NCBI GenBank assembly: GCA_014191195.1
Contig: BJGZ01000004.1
Span: forward strand, 1 to 64,000
Length of the DNA stretch: 64,000 nt
Direction of reading: 5' to 3'
Origin: Chlorobiota bacterium
Lineage (GTDB): Bacteria > Bacteroidota > Ignavibacteria > Kapaibacteriales > UBA961
Position numbers and translations under genes: made by a program. Positions 37,045 through 46,500 of the stretch are shown piece by piece; positions within the stretch are counted from its first letter, which is position 1; each line of letters opens with the position of its first letter. The notes beneath the pieces are model-generated. The model saw only the letters and a list, made by a program, of their open reading frames with translations, was not told the DNA's origin and searched no databases.

Positions 37045-37983
37045 TTATATTTCTATTCTTGATTTACCTAGCATTGCTGCTCCAACTAATCCAGCATTAT
37101 TGCTAAAAAATGCCTTTCTTATTTCTACTAATGATGAAATCGTTGGTAAAGATCTTTGTTTTAAGGTGTGGAGAGCAGTATCTAAAAATAGTGGACAAGA
37201 TTTTGAAATTCCGCCACCAATGACAACGATTCGCATATCCAAAATTGCGAGAATAGATGCTAATCCTAAACCTAATAATGTACCTGCTTCTGTCATACAT
37301 GATATTGCCGCACTATCGCCTTGCTCTGCACAATATGAAATATCCTCTACATCAATGTTTTTATAGGTATGAATGATTGAGTTTGGATACGATTGTGCAT
37401 GCTTTTGTGCCATTCGAATAAGGCCCATTCTGCCAATATATTCTTCCATTGTTCCTGTTCTATATGATGCTTCATCGCCTTTGATATCATCGGCTTTGAT
37501 TACGATATGTCCTATTTCGCCAGCACCACCACGTTCACCAGTAAATATTTGATGATTCAGTATAATTCCACCACCAATACCAGTTCCTAAAGTCACATAT
37601 AAAAAATGGGAAGCATTCTTGCCTGCACCCAATGTGGCCTCTGCTAATGCTGCTACATTGGCATCATTATCTATTGCAACTGGACGAGTTGTGCATGATT
37701 GTAATAATTGCACTAAAGGGATAATTTCCCAACCTGGCAAATTTGGAGGATAATATACGCATCCATCTGTAGGATTAACAACAGATGGAAAACCTATACC
37801 AAAAGAAAGTACATCAGGGAAAGCTTCAGAAATATCTTTGATGAGCTTTTGCAAGCGGGATATCATATACTCAGGGCCTTTTTCTGGCTCTGTTGGAATA
37901 GAATCTTGAAATAGTATAGATCCATCCTTATTGGTGACACCATATTTGATGCTTGTACCACCAATATCTATTCCTGCATACAT
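37045..37983 (-). CDS. ROK-family sugar kinase without the usual zinc-Cys motif
   Basis: A 312-residue ASKHA-fold kinase, probably a glucokinase or a related hexose kinase. It has the ATP phosphate loop GIDIGGTSIKYG at the start, the catalytic Asp in AIDNDANVAALAE, TLGTGIGGGIIL, and the ROK GEIGH motif in AGEIGHIVI. Typical ROK proteins then show CxCGxxGCxE; here the segment ADDIKGDEASYRTGTMEEYIG has no Cys at all, so structural zinc is absent. A ten-base-pair inverted repeat lies 60 bases upstream and may be an operator. Confidence 0.88.
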   Translation of the reverse strand: MYAGIDIGGTSIKYGVTNKDGSILFQDSIPTEPEKGPEYMISRLQKLIKDISEAFPDVLSFGIGFPSVVNPTDGCVYYPPNLPGWEIIPLVQLLQSCTTRPVAIDNDANVAALAEATLGAGKNASHFLYVTLGTGIGGGIILNHQIFTGERGGAGEIGHIVIKADDIKGDEASYRTGTMEEYIGRMGLIRMAQKHAQSYPNSIIHTYKNIDVEDISYCAEQGDSAAISCMTEAGTLLGLGLASILAILDMRIVVIGGGISKSCPLFLDTALHTLKQRSLPTISSLVEIRKAFFSNNAGLVGAAMLGKSRIEI

Positions 37984-38042
37984 ATAAACTCCACTATAAA
38001 AACAGAGGTAAATCTTCAGATTATTATGTGTACTGTTAATAA

Positions 38043-38066
38043 ATTTCCATTAGCTATAATGGAAAT
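38043..38066. promoter_or_regulatory. Perfect inverted repeat upstream of the ROK kinase gene
   Basis: ATTTCCATTA (38043-38052), a four-base centre GCTA, and TAATGGAAAT (38057-38066) form a perfect ten-base dyad. It lies about 60 bases before the kinase start, with no T run on either strand, so an operator fits better than a terminator; no regulator gene is adjacent. Confidence 0.5.
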
Positions 38067-38109
38067 GTAAAGCAAAATCAGCCTATAATACATACGAATA
38101 TTGTATTTA

Positions 38110-38541
38110 TTAGGTAGACAAAAGGAGCGAAAAAGTCATTGTTACTGTGGTTTTCTTATTATCTGAAAAAACCTGTAATGTGTCTGAAAAATAATCCATA
38201 AGCAAAATACCTCTTCCGCCCTCATTACCTTCTTTTGATACTTTGGCTTTATCTTTTGCTTTGTCTAAAGAGAAAGTAGGGCCTTCGTTTATAATGCTTA
38301 TGCTTAAAGTTTTATCATCTAATACTTCAATGATAATGTCTATAACTTGATTGGGATTATAAGCATTACCATGAAGTACTGCATTGGTATATGCTTCTAT
38401 GATACACAATAGTAAAGTGTGAACCTTTTCTTGTCCAAGTTGAGAAATAATGCTTATTGAATATAAGAATTCTTCGATATGTCGAATTTCTGAAATCTGA
38501 GCAGGTAATCTAAGTGAATATGAAGATTCTGTGCTATTCAT
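38110..38541 (-). CDS. Anti-sigma-factor-type ATP-binding protein (RsbW-like HATPase)
   Basis: A 143-residue single-domain GHKL ATPase of the RsbW/SpoIIAB type, which controls a sigma factor through an anti-anti-sigma partner. The N box is AYTNAVLHGN, the G1 box is a NEGPTFSLDK segment in place of DxGxG, and the G2 box is GGRGILLMDYFSD. The start MNSTESSYSLRLPAQISEIRHIEEFL is typical. It follows the OmpA-like gene by three bases. No sigma factor or STAS-domain gene lies in the window, so its target is unknown. Confidence 0.85.
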   Translation of the reverse strand: MNSTESSYSLRLPAQISEIRHIEEFLYSISIISQLGQEKVHTLLLCIIEAYTNAVLHGNAYNPNQVIDIIIEVLDDKTLSISIINEGPTFSLDKAKDKAKVSKEGNEGGRGILLMDYFSDTLQVFSDNKKTTVTMTFSLLLST

Positions 38542-38544
38542 ATA

Positions 38545-40425
38545 TTAATCATGAAATATTCGAATCAAAATACCTCTTTGTATATCGGATCTCATATTTC
38601 TTTTATCGTATTCATCAATCAATATGTTTTTAGATAATGTTTGCATTTCTATGCTATTGATTTGTTGTGTTGATAAAAACTCTAAGGCTTTTTCTACTCG
38701 TTTTTTCTGTAGCCTTATATTGTGATCTTCTGTTCCATATACATCTGAAATAGGAATGATGTCGACACGTTTTTTTTCTTGAATTGCATCTTTTATCCTC
38801 TGAATTGCATATAGATTATACACATGAATATCAGATTTATCAAATTCAGAATATGAGAGGATATGTTCTTCATATCCATTCAATGTATTAATAAACACTT
38901 CAGACTTAGTTTCTACTGGTTTAATATAACATTCAATTCGTGAAGCGGCCTTTTGCATCGGGCTAATCGAAGCAAAACATTTAGCAGTCAATGTCTGAAT
39001 AGAAAATGGAGAAGCAGGATTATATTGTAATCTAAAAAGTACATTTGGCTCTTCTATGCTTTGAACCCTTGTTGTACCAAGTGTAATCAAGCCAGAAATT
39101 TTTGCTCCTGCTTTACTAGGTATAGAAGTAAATTCCATTGGTGAATCAGACCAATATAGCGAAGTATCTTTTTGTGTTAGAATTGGAATACTTCCATCAT
39201 TGAATTGAATTGATACAATATGATATTCTGATTTAAGTGTTTGATATTTAATCGTTTGTAGTTTTTTTACTTCGGTTTGTATTGTGATAGGATTATGTAA
39301 TCCATAGTTGTTTAATTGTTTGGCGATAAAACTTGCTCTTTTTTCAGCAATATCTTTATCTTCATCATCTATTGCATATCCTTTAATGATTAGCGTTTTT
39401 TCTGGAGATTCTTTACATGCTTTTACTAATACTTCAAGTGAGACATTCTGTTTTTGAATGGAGCTATCAGAAAATTCTTCAAATGTAAATATTGGAAATA
39501 AAGGTTGTGTCTGAACAATTGTTTTCATGGAATATTCATATGGAATTGTATCGCCAAATGAAATATTCTTTTGATTATATGTGGCAGCAAAATTTAATGT
39601 TAATGCAGGGATTTCGGGCTCTTTTTCAGCAATAATAATCGGTTCGGGAATTGGTATAATTGGTATACTTTTAGGAATATTAAACTGTAATTCACATTGT
39701 AACTCTGCCGATTGAGATTGCCAGGCAATAGATTGTATAAATGGAGTAAAATATGGACGAAATACTAATGATGTTGCAAGACTTAACTTATCTGTCATGT
39801 GAAATTTTTTACCCAAAGAAATCATTCCGCCAAGTAAAACAGAAGCTTGATCTGATAATGAACCAGAATATCTTGTCAAGATTTTTTGATTATTTCCAAA
39901 AAATGCTTTAGCAGGGGAAACGATTTCTTCATTTTGTTCTGCTGAGGAAGATACCATAAAACTGATATGAGGTCCAACAGCAATATCTATTGGTAAAAAA
40001 TCTGGTGAATATGTAATATAAGGTTCTGCAGAAATATAGTGTAAGGTTGATTGTAATGTAAAATCAATAAGAGCTTTTTCTACTGAATTATTATTGATGA
40101 TATTCCCGATATATTCTCTGGTTGAAAAACCTGATTGAATCATGGAATATCTTAATGAAAACCCTAATGAACTTTGTGGAATATTGATGATACCGCCCTT
40201 ATTTTGTATGCCAATATATGCACCAATATTCACTCCATTTGTAGATGGATATTCAGTGCAGCAACTTGCAAATCCAGGAATGCCTTTAAATCCGCCACTA
40301 TGAAAACCTATGCCACCAGAAAGTCCACCTATTAATGTATAAGAACTTTTAGCTTGTACAGTGTCTTGCGAGAATACAGAACAAAATGAAAAAAGAAATA
40401 CTATGAAACAGAAAAAGATATTCAT
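38545..40425 (-). CDS. OmpA-like outer-membrane protein with two OmpA-type domains
   Basis: A 626-residue exported protein. A signal peptide (about 1-19) precedes a ~210-residue beta-barrel-like region with alternating aromatic strands (YTLIGGLSGGIGFHSGGF, IGAYIGIQ, LGFSLRYSM). A Pro/Glu hinge (about 250-270, IPEPIIIAEKEPEIP) leads to a first OmpA-like domain (about 315-385; TLIIKGYAIDDEDKDIAEKRA) and, after about 130 residues, a second (about 535-610; RVDIIPISDVYGTEDHNIRLQKKRV). Both have the order hydrophobic strand, acidic/Gly loop and Arg-rich helix seen in peptidoglycan-binding OmpA domains. It lies between corA and the RsbW-like gene with very short gaps. Confidence 0.75.
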   Translation of the reverse strand: MNIFFCFIVFLFSFCSVFSQDTVQAKSSYTLIGGLSGGIGFHSGGFKGIPGFASCCTEYPSTNGVNIGAYIGIQNKGGIINIPQSSLGFSLRYSMIQSGFSTREYIGNIINNNSVEKALIDFTLQSTLHYISAEPYITYSPDFLPIDIAVGPHISFMVSSSAEQNEEIVSPAKAFFGNNQKILTRYSGSLSDQASVLLGGMISLGKKFHMTDKLSLATSLVFRPYFTPFIQSIAWQSQSAELQCELQFNIPKSIPIIPIPEPIIIAEKEPEIPALTLNFAATYNQKNISFGDTIPYEYSMKTIVQTQPLFPIFTFEEFSDSSIQKQNVSLEVLVKACKESPEKTLIIKGYAIDDEDKDIAEKRASFIAKQLNNYGLHNPITIQTEVKKLQTIKYQTLKSEYHIVSIQFNDGSIPILTQKDTSLYWSDSPMEFTSIPSKAGAKISGLITLGTTRVQSIEEPNVLFRLQYNPASPFSIQTLTAKCFASISPMQKAASRIECYIKPVETKSEVFINTLNGYEEHILSYSEFDKSDIHVYNLYAIQRIKDAIQEKKRVDIIPISDVYGTEDHNIRLQKKRVEKALEFLSTQQINSIEMQTLSKNILIDEYDKRNMRSDIQRGILIRIFHD

Positions 40426-40431
40426 TGTAAA

Positions 40432-41469
40432 TTAATCCATCCAACCTTTACGTTTAAAATAATGAAGCATATATGCACTGAGCATGATAATAATCATCCA
40501 AAATGCATAATAGCCATAGCGCCATTCTAATTCAGGAAAGAATTTAAAATTCATTCCATAAATACTTGATAAAAATGTAAGTGGAAGGAATATAGTAGAA
40601 ATAACTGTTAGAACTTTCATTACTTGATTCATTCTATTAGAATTCACAGATAGATATGCATCTAAAAGCCCTGCAATACTTTCTCTATATGCTTCAACTA
40701 AATCTGAAACTCTTACAAGATGATCATATGCATTTCTATAATACAGGATTTCTTCAGAGGAAATAAGAGAAAACTCCCCTCGAGCAAGCCTATTAAGGAT
40801 TTCTCTTTGATAGGTGGTGATTTTTCTAAAACTTATTATTCCTTTCTTTAGACTTAATATTTTGGAAAGTGTTGCGGCTTGATAATTTTGAAAAATAGTA
40901 AGTTCAAGTTCGTCTATTTGATCTTCAAAAAATTCAATAACTGGGTTTAAATTATCAACAATATTATCTAAAATAATATGAAATAAGAAATCAGGACCTT
41001 TGCTTAATGTTAGCGGACTTTTTTCAATTAATTCTAGGACAGAATTAATACTTGTAGAGGATTCATAATGATGAGTTATCAACCAATTGGGACCAAGAAA
41101 AGTATTGAGCTGTCTAGTTGGAAAACTAAAATGAAGAAGTGGATCTGTATGCGTTTTTATCTGTTTTTTATGAATTAATGGTATATCCAAAGGATTGAAA
41201 ATGATAAAAAGATAATCGAAATAATCTTCAACTTTTGGATAATGATCTTTTATTTGTGGACTATTTCTTTCTTTTGTACAATCTTCTATTGCCAATGGAT
41301 GTAATGAAAAGCATTCAGTAAAAATAAGGGTTTCTTCTGATGGTTCAGGATTAAATAGATCTATCCATACCATCGAAGATGCAAATTCATCACTTGTGCA
41401 AAAATCTTGCAAATGGCTGATATCTAGTGTTTTACAAACATGATTCGAATACACATTAATACTAATCAT
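40432..41469 (-). CDS. corA: CorA-type magnesium/cobalt transporter
   Basis: A 345-residue CorA-family divalent cation channel. The soluble N-terminal domain is followed by the long stalk helix (about 195-285) and two C-terminal membrane helices (about 290-310 and 320-340). The signature loop YGMNF lies between them, the selectivity filter of the pentamer. The protein ends with a basic tail (FKRKGWMD). It follows ruvA by three bases, so it is translated from the same message. Confidence 0.94.
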   Translation of the reverse strand: MISINVYSNHVCKTLDISHLQDFCTSDEFASSMVWIDLFNPEPSEETLIFTECFSLHPLAIEDCTKERNSPQIKDHYPKVEDYFDYLFIIFNPLDIPLIHKKQIKTHTDPLLHFSFPTRQLNTFLGPNWLITHHYESSTSINSVLELIEKSPLTLSKGPDFLFHIILDNIVDNLNPVIEFFEDQIDELELTIFQNYQAATLSKILSLKKGIISFRKITTYQREILNRLARGEFSLISSEEILYYRNAYDHLVRVSDLVEAYRESIAGLLDAYLSVNSNRMNQVMKVLTVISTIFLPLTFLSSIYGMNFKFFPELEWRYGYYAFWMIIIMLSAYMLHYFKRKGWMD

Positions 41470-41472
41470 AAT

Positions 41473-42090
41473 TTATTTCTGTAAAAGAATATTAAGAGCA
41501 TTTTTTATGATAATATCTGTAGATACGGAAACGGAGCCCAATTTAATCACTGTTTCTCTTACTGCTTTTTCTGCTGAAGCTTTTAGATATCCAAGTGCAA
41601 TTAATGCAGATACTGCATCTTGTTGAATGTTTTTTGCAGTGGTAGGAATTGTTTTGTCAAGAATATCATGCATATGTGGTGGATTTACCTTACCAATTTT
41701 ATCTCTTAATTCAATTAATATTCTCTCTGCAGTTTTTTTACCAACACCTTGCATTTTTTGTAATGAAACTACATCATTCATTAAAATATTCTGCTGAAGA
41801 TCTTGTATAGCCACTGAAGATAAAATACCTAGTGCGATTTTAGGTCCAACCCCTGATACAGAGGTTAATAAAAGGAAAATTTCTCTTTCTACTTGCTGAA
41901 AAAAACCAAAAAGTTGAAGAGCATCTTCTCTTGGAATAAGAACAGTATATAGTCTTACCCGAGAATCAATTTCTGGTAATTGTCCAAAAGTAGCCATTGA
42001 TATCATAGCTGCATATCCAACTCCGTGACAATCTACAACAATCTCGGAAGGTGTTTTTTCTATCAATGTGCCAGATAATTGTTTTATCAT
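41473..42090 (-). CDS. ruvA: Holliday junction branch migration protein RuvA
   Basis: RuvA binds four-way junctions and loads the RuvB motor. From the ATG at 42090 it has 205 residues: the OB-fold domain starts IKQLSGTLIEKTPSEIVVDCHGVGYA; the paired helix-hairpin-helix motifs are SVSGVGPKIALGIL and MQGVGKKTAERILIELRDK; the C-terminal RuvB-binding domain (about 150-205) has DAVSALIALGY. The nine residues further upstream are not conserved. ruvB and ruvC are not in the window; corA, the OmpA-like gene and the RsbW-like gene follow in one apparent operon. Confidence 0.96.
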   Translation of the reverse strand: MIKQLSGTLIEKTPSEIVVDCHGVGYAAMISMATFGQLPEIDSRVRLYTVLIPREDALQLFGFFQQVEREIFLLLTSVSGVGPKIALGILSSVAIQDLQQNILMNDVVSLQKMQGVGKKTAERILIELRDKIGKVNPPHMHDILDKTIPTTAKNIQQDAVSALIALGYLKASAEKAVRETVIKLGSVSVSTDIIIKNALNILLQK

Positions 42091-42108
42091 AATGATATGT
42101 AATATAAA

Positions 42109-42141
42109 TAGGCGCAACAGATAAAAATTCTCTTGCGCCTA
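42109..42141 (-). terminator. Hairpin between the acyl-CoA dehydrogenase gene and ruvA
   Basis: TAGGCGCAA (42109-42117) pairs with TTGCGCCTA (42133-42141), nine base pairs. On the minus strand it is followed by a T-rich but broken tract (TTTATATT). It most likely ends the acyl-CoA dehydrogenase transcript 20 bases after the stop. Confidence 0.65.
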
Positions 42142-42160
42142 TTAGTAATAATTCTGTGGA

Positions 42161-43309
42161 TTATAATGCCTTTAATAATTCACGAGCAATAACTATATGT
42201 TGGATTTCAGATGTTCCTTCATAAATCTCAGTGATTTTTGCATCACGTAACATCCTTTCCACATGGTATTCACGAACATAACCATAACCACCATGAACTT
42301 GAATAGCTTCTAAGGCAACTTCAACGGCAGCTTTTGAAGCAGCTAATTTGGCCATAGCTGCTTCTTTAACATAACTTACATGTTGATCTTTTAATGTTGC
42401 AGCACGAATTGTAAGCATTCTGGCTGCTTCAATTTTTACAGACATATCAGCTAATTTAAATTGGATTGCCTGTAATTCACTAATTGGTTTTCCAAAAGCA
42501 ATTCTTTCTTTAGAATAATTTACAGAGCGTTCAAATGCACCTTGTGCTATTCCAAGAGCTTGCGCAGCAATACCAATACGTCCTCCATTCAAACTTTCCA
42601 TAGCTATTTTAAAGCCTGTACCTACTCCACCTAAAATATTCGATTCTGGAACAGTGACATTAGATAAAGCAATTGAACACGTATCGCTAGAACGTATCCC
42701 TAATTTGTCCTCTTTTTTTCCTGGCTCAAATCCGGGTGTATCTTTGTCTACAATAAAGCAAGTGATTCCTTTATGTTTTTTTTCTCTATCTGTTTGAGCA
42801 AATACAAGATATATATCTGCAGAAGTACCATTGGTAATCCAGTTCTTCATGCCATTAATTACCCAATTACCTTGGTCATAATGTGCTATTGTATGTTGAT
42901 GAGTAGCATCAGATCCTGCTTCTGGTTCACTTAAGCAAAAGGCTCCTAATTTTTGTCCGGATGCCAATACACGTAAATATTTATCTTTTTGTTCAGGAGT
43001 TCCAAATGTTTCTAGACCCCAACAGACAAGTGAATTATTCACACTCATAATAACGCCTACACTTGCATCTACTTTCGATATTTCTTCCATAGCAAGCACA
43101 TAGCTAACTGCATCTAAACCACTTCCACCATATTCTGGAGAAACCATCATTCCCATAAATCCTAAATCACCCATTTTTTGGATAATTTCTTTTGGGAATT
43201 CGCATGATATGTCGCGATTAATAACAGATGGCGAAATTTCTACTTGTGCAAACTGCATTGCAGTTTCACGAATCATTTCTTGTGTTTCACTATACTTAAA
43301 ATTTAACAT
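42161..43309 (-). CDS. Acyl-CoA dehydrogenase
   Basis: A 382-residue flavoprotein that oxidises acyl-CoA to enoyl-CoA, passing electrons to ETF. Motifs include the FAD-side CLSEPEAGSDA and NWITNG, the signature GGVGTGFKIAMESLNGGRIGIAAQALG, and the C-terminal VHGGYGYVREYHVERMLRDAKITEIYEGTSEIQ in which the Glu of YEGTSE is the catalytic base. This position of the Glu marks the short/medium-chain (butyryl-CoA-like) class. It stands alone with a terminator, with no other beta-oxidation gene in the window. Confidence 0.94.
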   Translation of the reverse strand: MLNFKYSETQEMIRETAMQFAQVEISPSVINRDISCEFPKEIIQKMGDLGFMGMMVSPEYGGSGLDAVSYVLAMEEISKVDASVGVIMSVNNSLVCWGLETFGTPEQKDKYLRVLASGQKLGAFCLSEPEAGSDATHQHTIAHYDQGNWVINGMKNWITNGTSADIYLVFAQTDREKKHKGITCFIVDKDTPGFEPGKKEDKLGIRSSDTCSIALSNVTVPESNILGGVGTGFKIAMESLNGGRIGIAAQALGIAQGAFERSVNYSKERIAFGKPISELQAIQFKLADMSVKIEAARMLTIRAATLKDQHVSYVKEAAMAKLAASKAAVEVALEAIQVHGGYGYVREYHVERMLRDAKITEIYEGTSEIQHIVIARELLKAL

Positions 43310-43455
43310 ACTATGATTCTTTTTATAATATTATCAATAGGTTTATCAAAAACTGACAGGTAAATTACGAAGAAATAACCACGTTTTTATATACAAAATT
43401 CCTTGCTCAAGAAATTAGAAAAGGTTTCTACGAAAAAAGTAGATACTTCTTTTCT

Positions 43456-43487
43456 TTTGAATGTTCGATTCATGTTTGGTAACTTTA
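43456..43487 (+). promoter_or_regulatory. Promoter of the Asp-box propeller gene
   Basis: TTTG (43456-43459), 20 bases, then TAACTTTA (43480-43487): the Bacteroidota pattern with one mismatch in the last base. This places transcription start near 43494 and excludes the earliest in-frame start at 43461. Confidence 0.6.
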
Positions 43488-43586
43488 CAAATACCTATTA
43501 AGGAACAAAATCTCTTTCTTGTAAGTTTACACACATATCGTTTACATATTAAATACTTTTTGATTTATCACATTCATTATATAGTT

Positions 43587-46500
43587 ATGAAATCTTCATT
43601 CTACTTTATTTTTTGCTTATTGGCAGTTTCTTTTCTGTCAAATCCATTACTATCTTCAAGAGAAAAAGAAAGAGAAGGCAGTCCATTCGATAGATGGAAA
43701 GCTTTTCACAATCAAAGGGCTTTCCCTTTTGGTGAAATTCCAACAGATGCTATGAAAAAAGCGCATGGCAAAGTGCAAAGAATGATTGAGCAAAAGGGTG
43801 GCGCGCAAGTACTTTCTAAACAACCTCAATGGGAATTAATGGGACCCAAAAATGTTGGTGGTAGGATTAGATCTATTGCTTTGCACCCAACAAAACCAGA
43901 TTGGGTATATATTGGTGCAGCAAATGGAGGTATTTGGCGTACTACTAATGCTGGTGAAAACTGGGAACCGTTAATGGACTTTGAAAATTCAAGTTCAATG
44001 GGACAAGTTGAGATAGATCATCAAAATCCATCTATTATTTATGCTGCAACCGGCGAAGATCGTGGTGGAAGTTATGGTTATCCTGGTTCTGGTATTTATA
44101 GATCTGTAGATGAAGGTAAAACGTGGGCAATCATAGGATTATCCAATGTTGGTTCTTTTAATGCATTCAAAGTTCATCCTCTTAATTCTAGTTTACTTTT
44201 TGCCGGTGGTGCAAATGCTAATCCTGGATTTTATAGATCAGTTAATGGTGGTGCAAATTGGCAAAGAACATTCTTGTATTCTGTAAGCGATATATCAATA
44301 AATCCAAAAAATCAAGACGAAGTATTTTTAGCATCGCCAGGAAATGGAATTTTTCGTTCTAGTGATGCTGGCCAAACTTGGACAGATTGCAATGTTATGC
44401 AGCCTGCAGATTATGGCTATGTAAAAATAGATCAATCCATTTCTAATCCATCAATTTTGTATGCCTTAATAGAAGGTTCTGCTGATAAATTGGGATATAT
44501 CTATAAATCTACCGATTCAGGAAAAGAGTGGATAATCATCCATGAAACTGATGTTACTTTTTTTAATGGACAAGGTAGCTATGATATCTACATATCGATT
44601 CATCCTACTAATCCTGATATCGTTCTTGCAGGTGGCATAGATGTGTATAGGACTTCTGATGGTGGAAAAAAGTGGGAAAATCAAACAAGAGTATATACTG
44701 GTGGAGATAATCATCCAGACCAACATTGCGCAGTGTTCTTACCTTCTAATCCAGATATAGTATATGCTGGAAATGATGGTGGAATGATGAAAAGCGAAGA
44801 TGCCGGCCTAACATTTACACCAATTAATTCCCAATTAGCAATAACTCAGTATCATGCTTTTGCTATCGATCAATCTCAATCTAAAATGAGTTATGGCGGT
44901 GCTCAAGATAATGGAACAACATCTATATTATCTGAAACATATGGAGATATTGTTGGAGGAGATGGAGGATTTACTTTAGTAGATCAAGTAAATCCAAATA
45001 CAGTATATGCTACCACGCAAAATGGAAATATGTACAAAGTTCAAGTTAATACAAGACAAGTTAGCGGCATTACTACAGGAATTCCAACTTCGGATGAAGG
45101 ATTATTTATCTCTCCGATTTCTATGGACCCGCAAGATACAAAGACCATTTATCATGGTAGACATACAGTATATCAGTCTACAAATCAAGGTGCAAAGTGG
45201 ATTGCAATTTCACCAAAATTCACAAATAGAGTCTCTTATATCGGAGTTTCTCCTTTAAGACCCGAATATATTGCTGCTGGAACAGAAAAAGGCGATGTAT
45301 TTATAACAGCAGATATGGGCGAAAAATGGGTGAATGTGACTCAAAATGGTCTCCCTACTCGTTATATAACTGATATTGAATTTTCTAGATTATCAGAGAA
45401 TACATTATATGTAACCCTTTCTGGATCATATACTTCCCATGTATATAAGTCAACAGATTTGGGTGCATCATGGAAAAATATCAGTGAACCATTACCTGAT
45501 ATTTCTGCAAATGCAATTGCATTATATCCCGAAAACGAGAATATACTTTTTGTTGGTACTGATATTGGTGTTTTTGGAACATATAATGGTGGGGAAACAT
45601 GGTTTCCTTTTGGAATCGGATTTCCAAATACATCTGTGTTAGACATGGGAATTTATGAAGGCAGAGGCGCAGCCACAGATCCTATCAGTTTAAGGGTTGC
45701 TACTCATGGACGTGCTATTTGGGAAGTTTCTATTCCAGAAGATATTGTTCAAACTGCTGAAATTGTCAATCCTATTGGTGGTGAAAATTATCTATCGGGT
45801 TCTAATGAAAGAATATCTTGGTATGGATTTACTCCTCCAGTTAAAGTTGAATATTCTATTAATAATGGCGAAACATGGAATATTATAGCAGATAAAACAA
45901 ATGGTAATGATGTCCGCTGGAATATTCCAAGTAGATTTACTTATACAGGTAGAATTCGTATTAGCTCTATTGGTGATCCTTCACAATCAAGAATAACAAG
46001 AACTTTTACTATCAGTGAATTAAGAAAAGGTTCATTAACGCAAGCATCTGCTGTTGCTCATTTGCCTTATGGTTTATGCTATGATGGAAAAGATGGTTTA
46101 TGGACTACCAGTTTTAATGATAATTATTTATATAAACTGAATTCAAAATCATTGGTGATTGAAAAGAAAATGCAAATTAGCCAAGGTGATAGTTTATTTG
46201 CTGATTTCACAATGGATAGATCACGTTATGTATTTTATATTCATAAGCTGAATAGTACCCAAGGTGATGGTGGTAAAATATTAGAAGTTGATACTACAGG
46301 TAAAATTTTGCGATCATTTACCACTCCAGCCAAAAAATATGGATTGGGCCTAGAATTAGTAGATGGAAAATTAATAGCAACCGAGCGTGATGGATCCAGA
46401 CTGATGTATATTATTAATCTTGAAACAGGCTTAACAGAAACTACAAGTCCAAATCCTTTTCAACTAACATATGGTCCTAGATGTCTTGCCTATGATGGTG

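Noticed and set aside
43461-43586. 42-residue upstream extension of the propeller protein
   Set aside because: It starts within the promoter element and would precede an otherwise perfect signal peptide.
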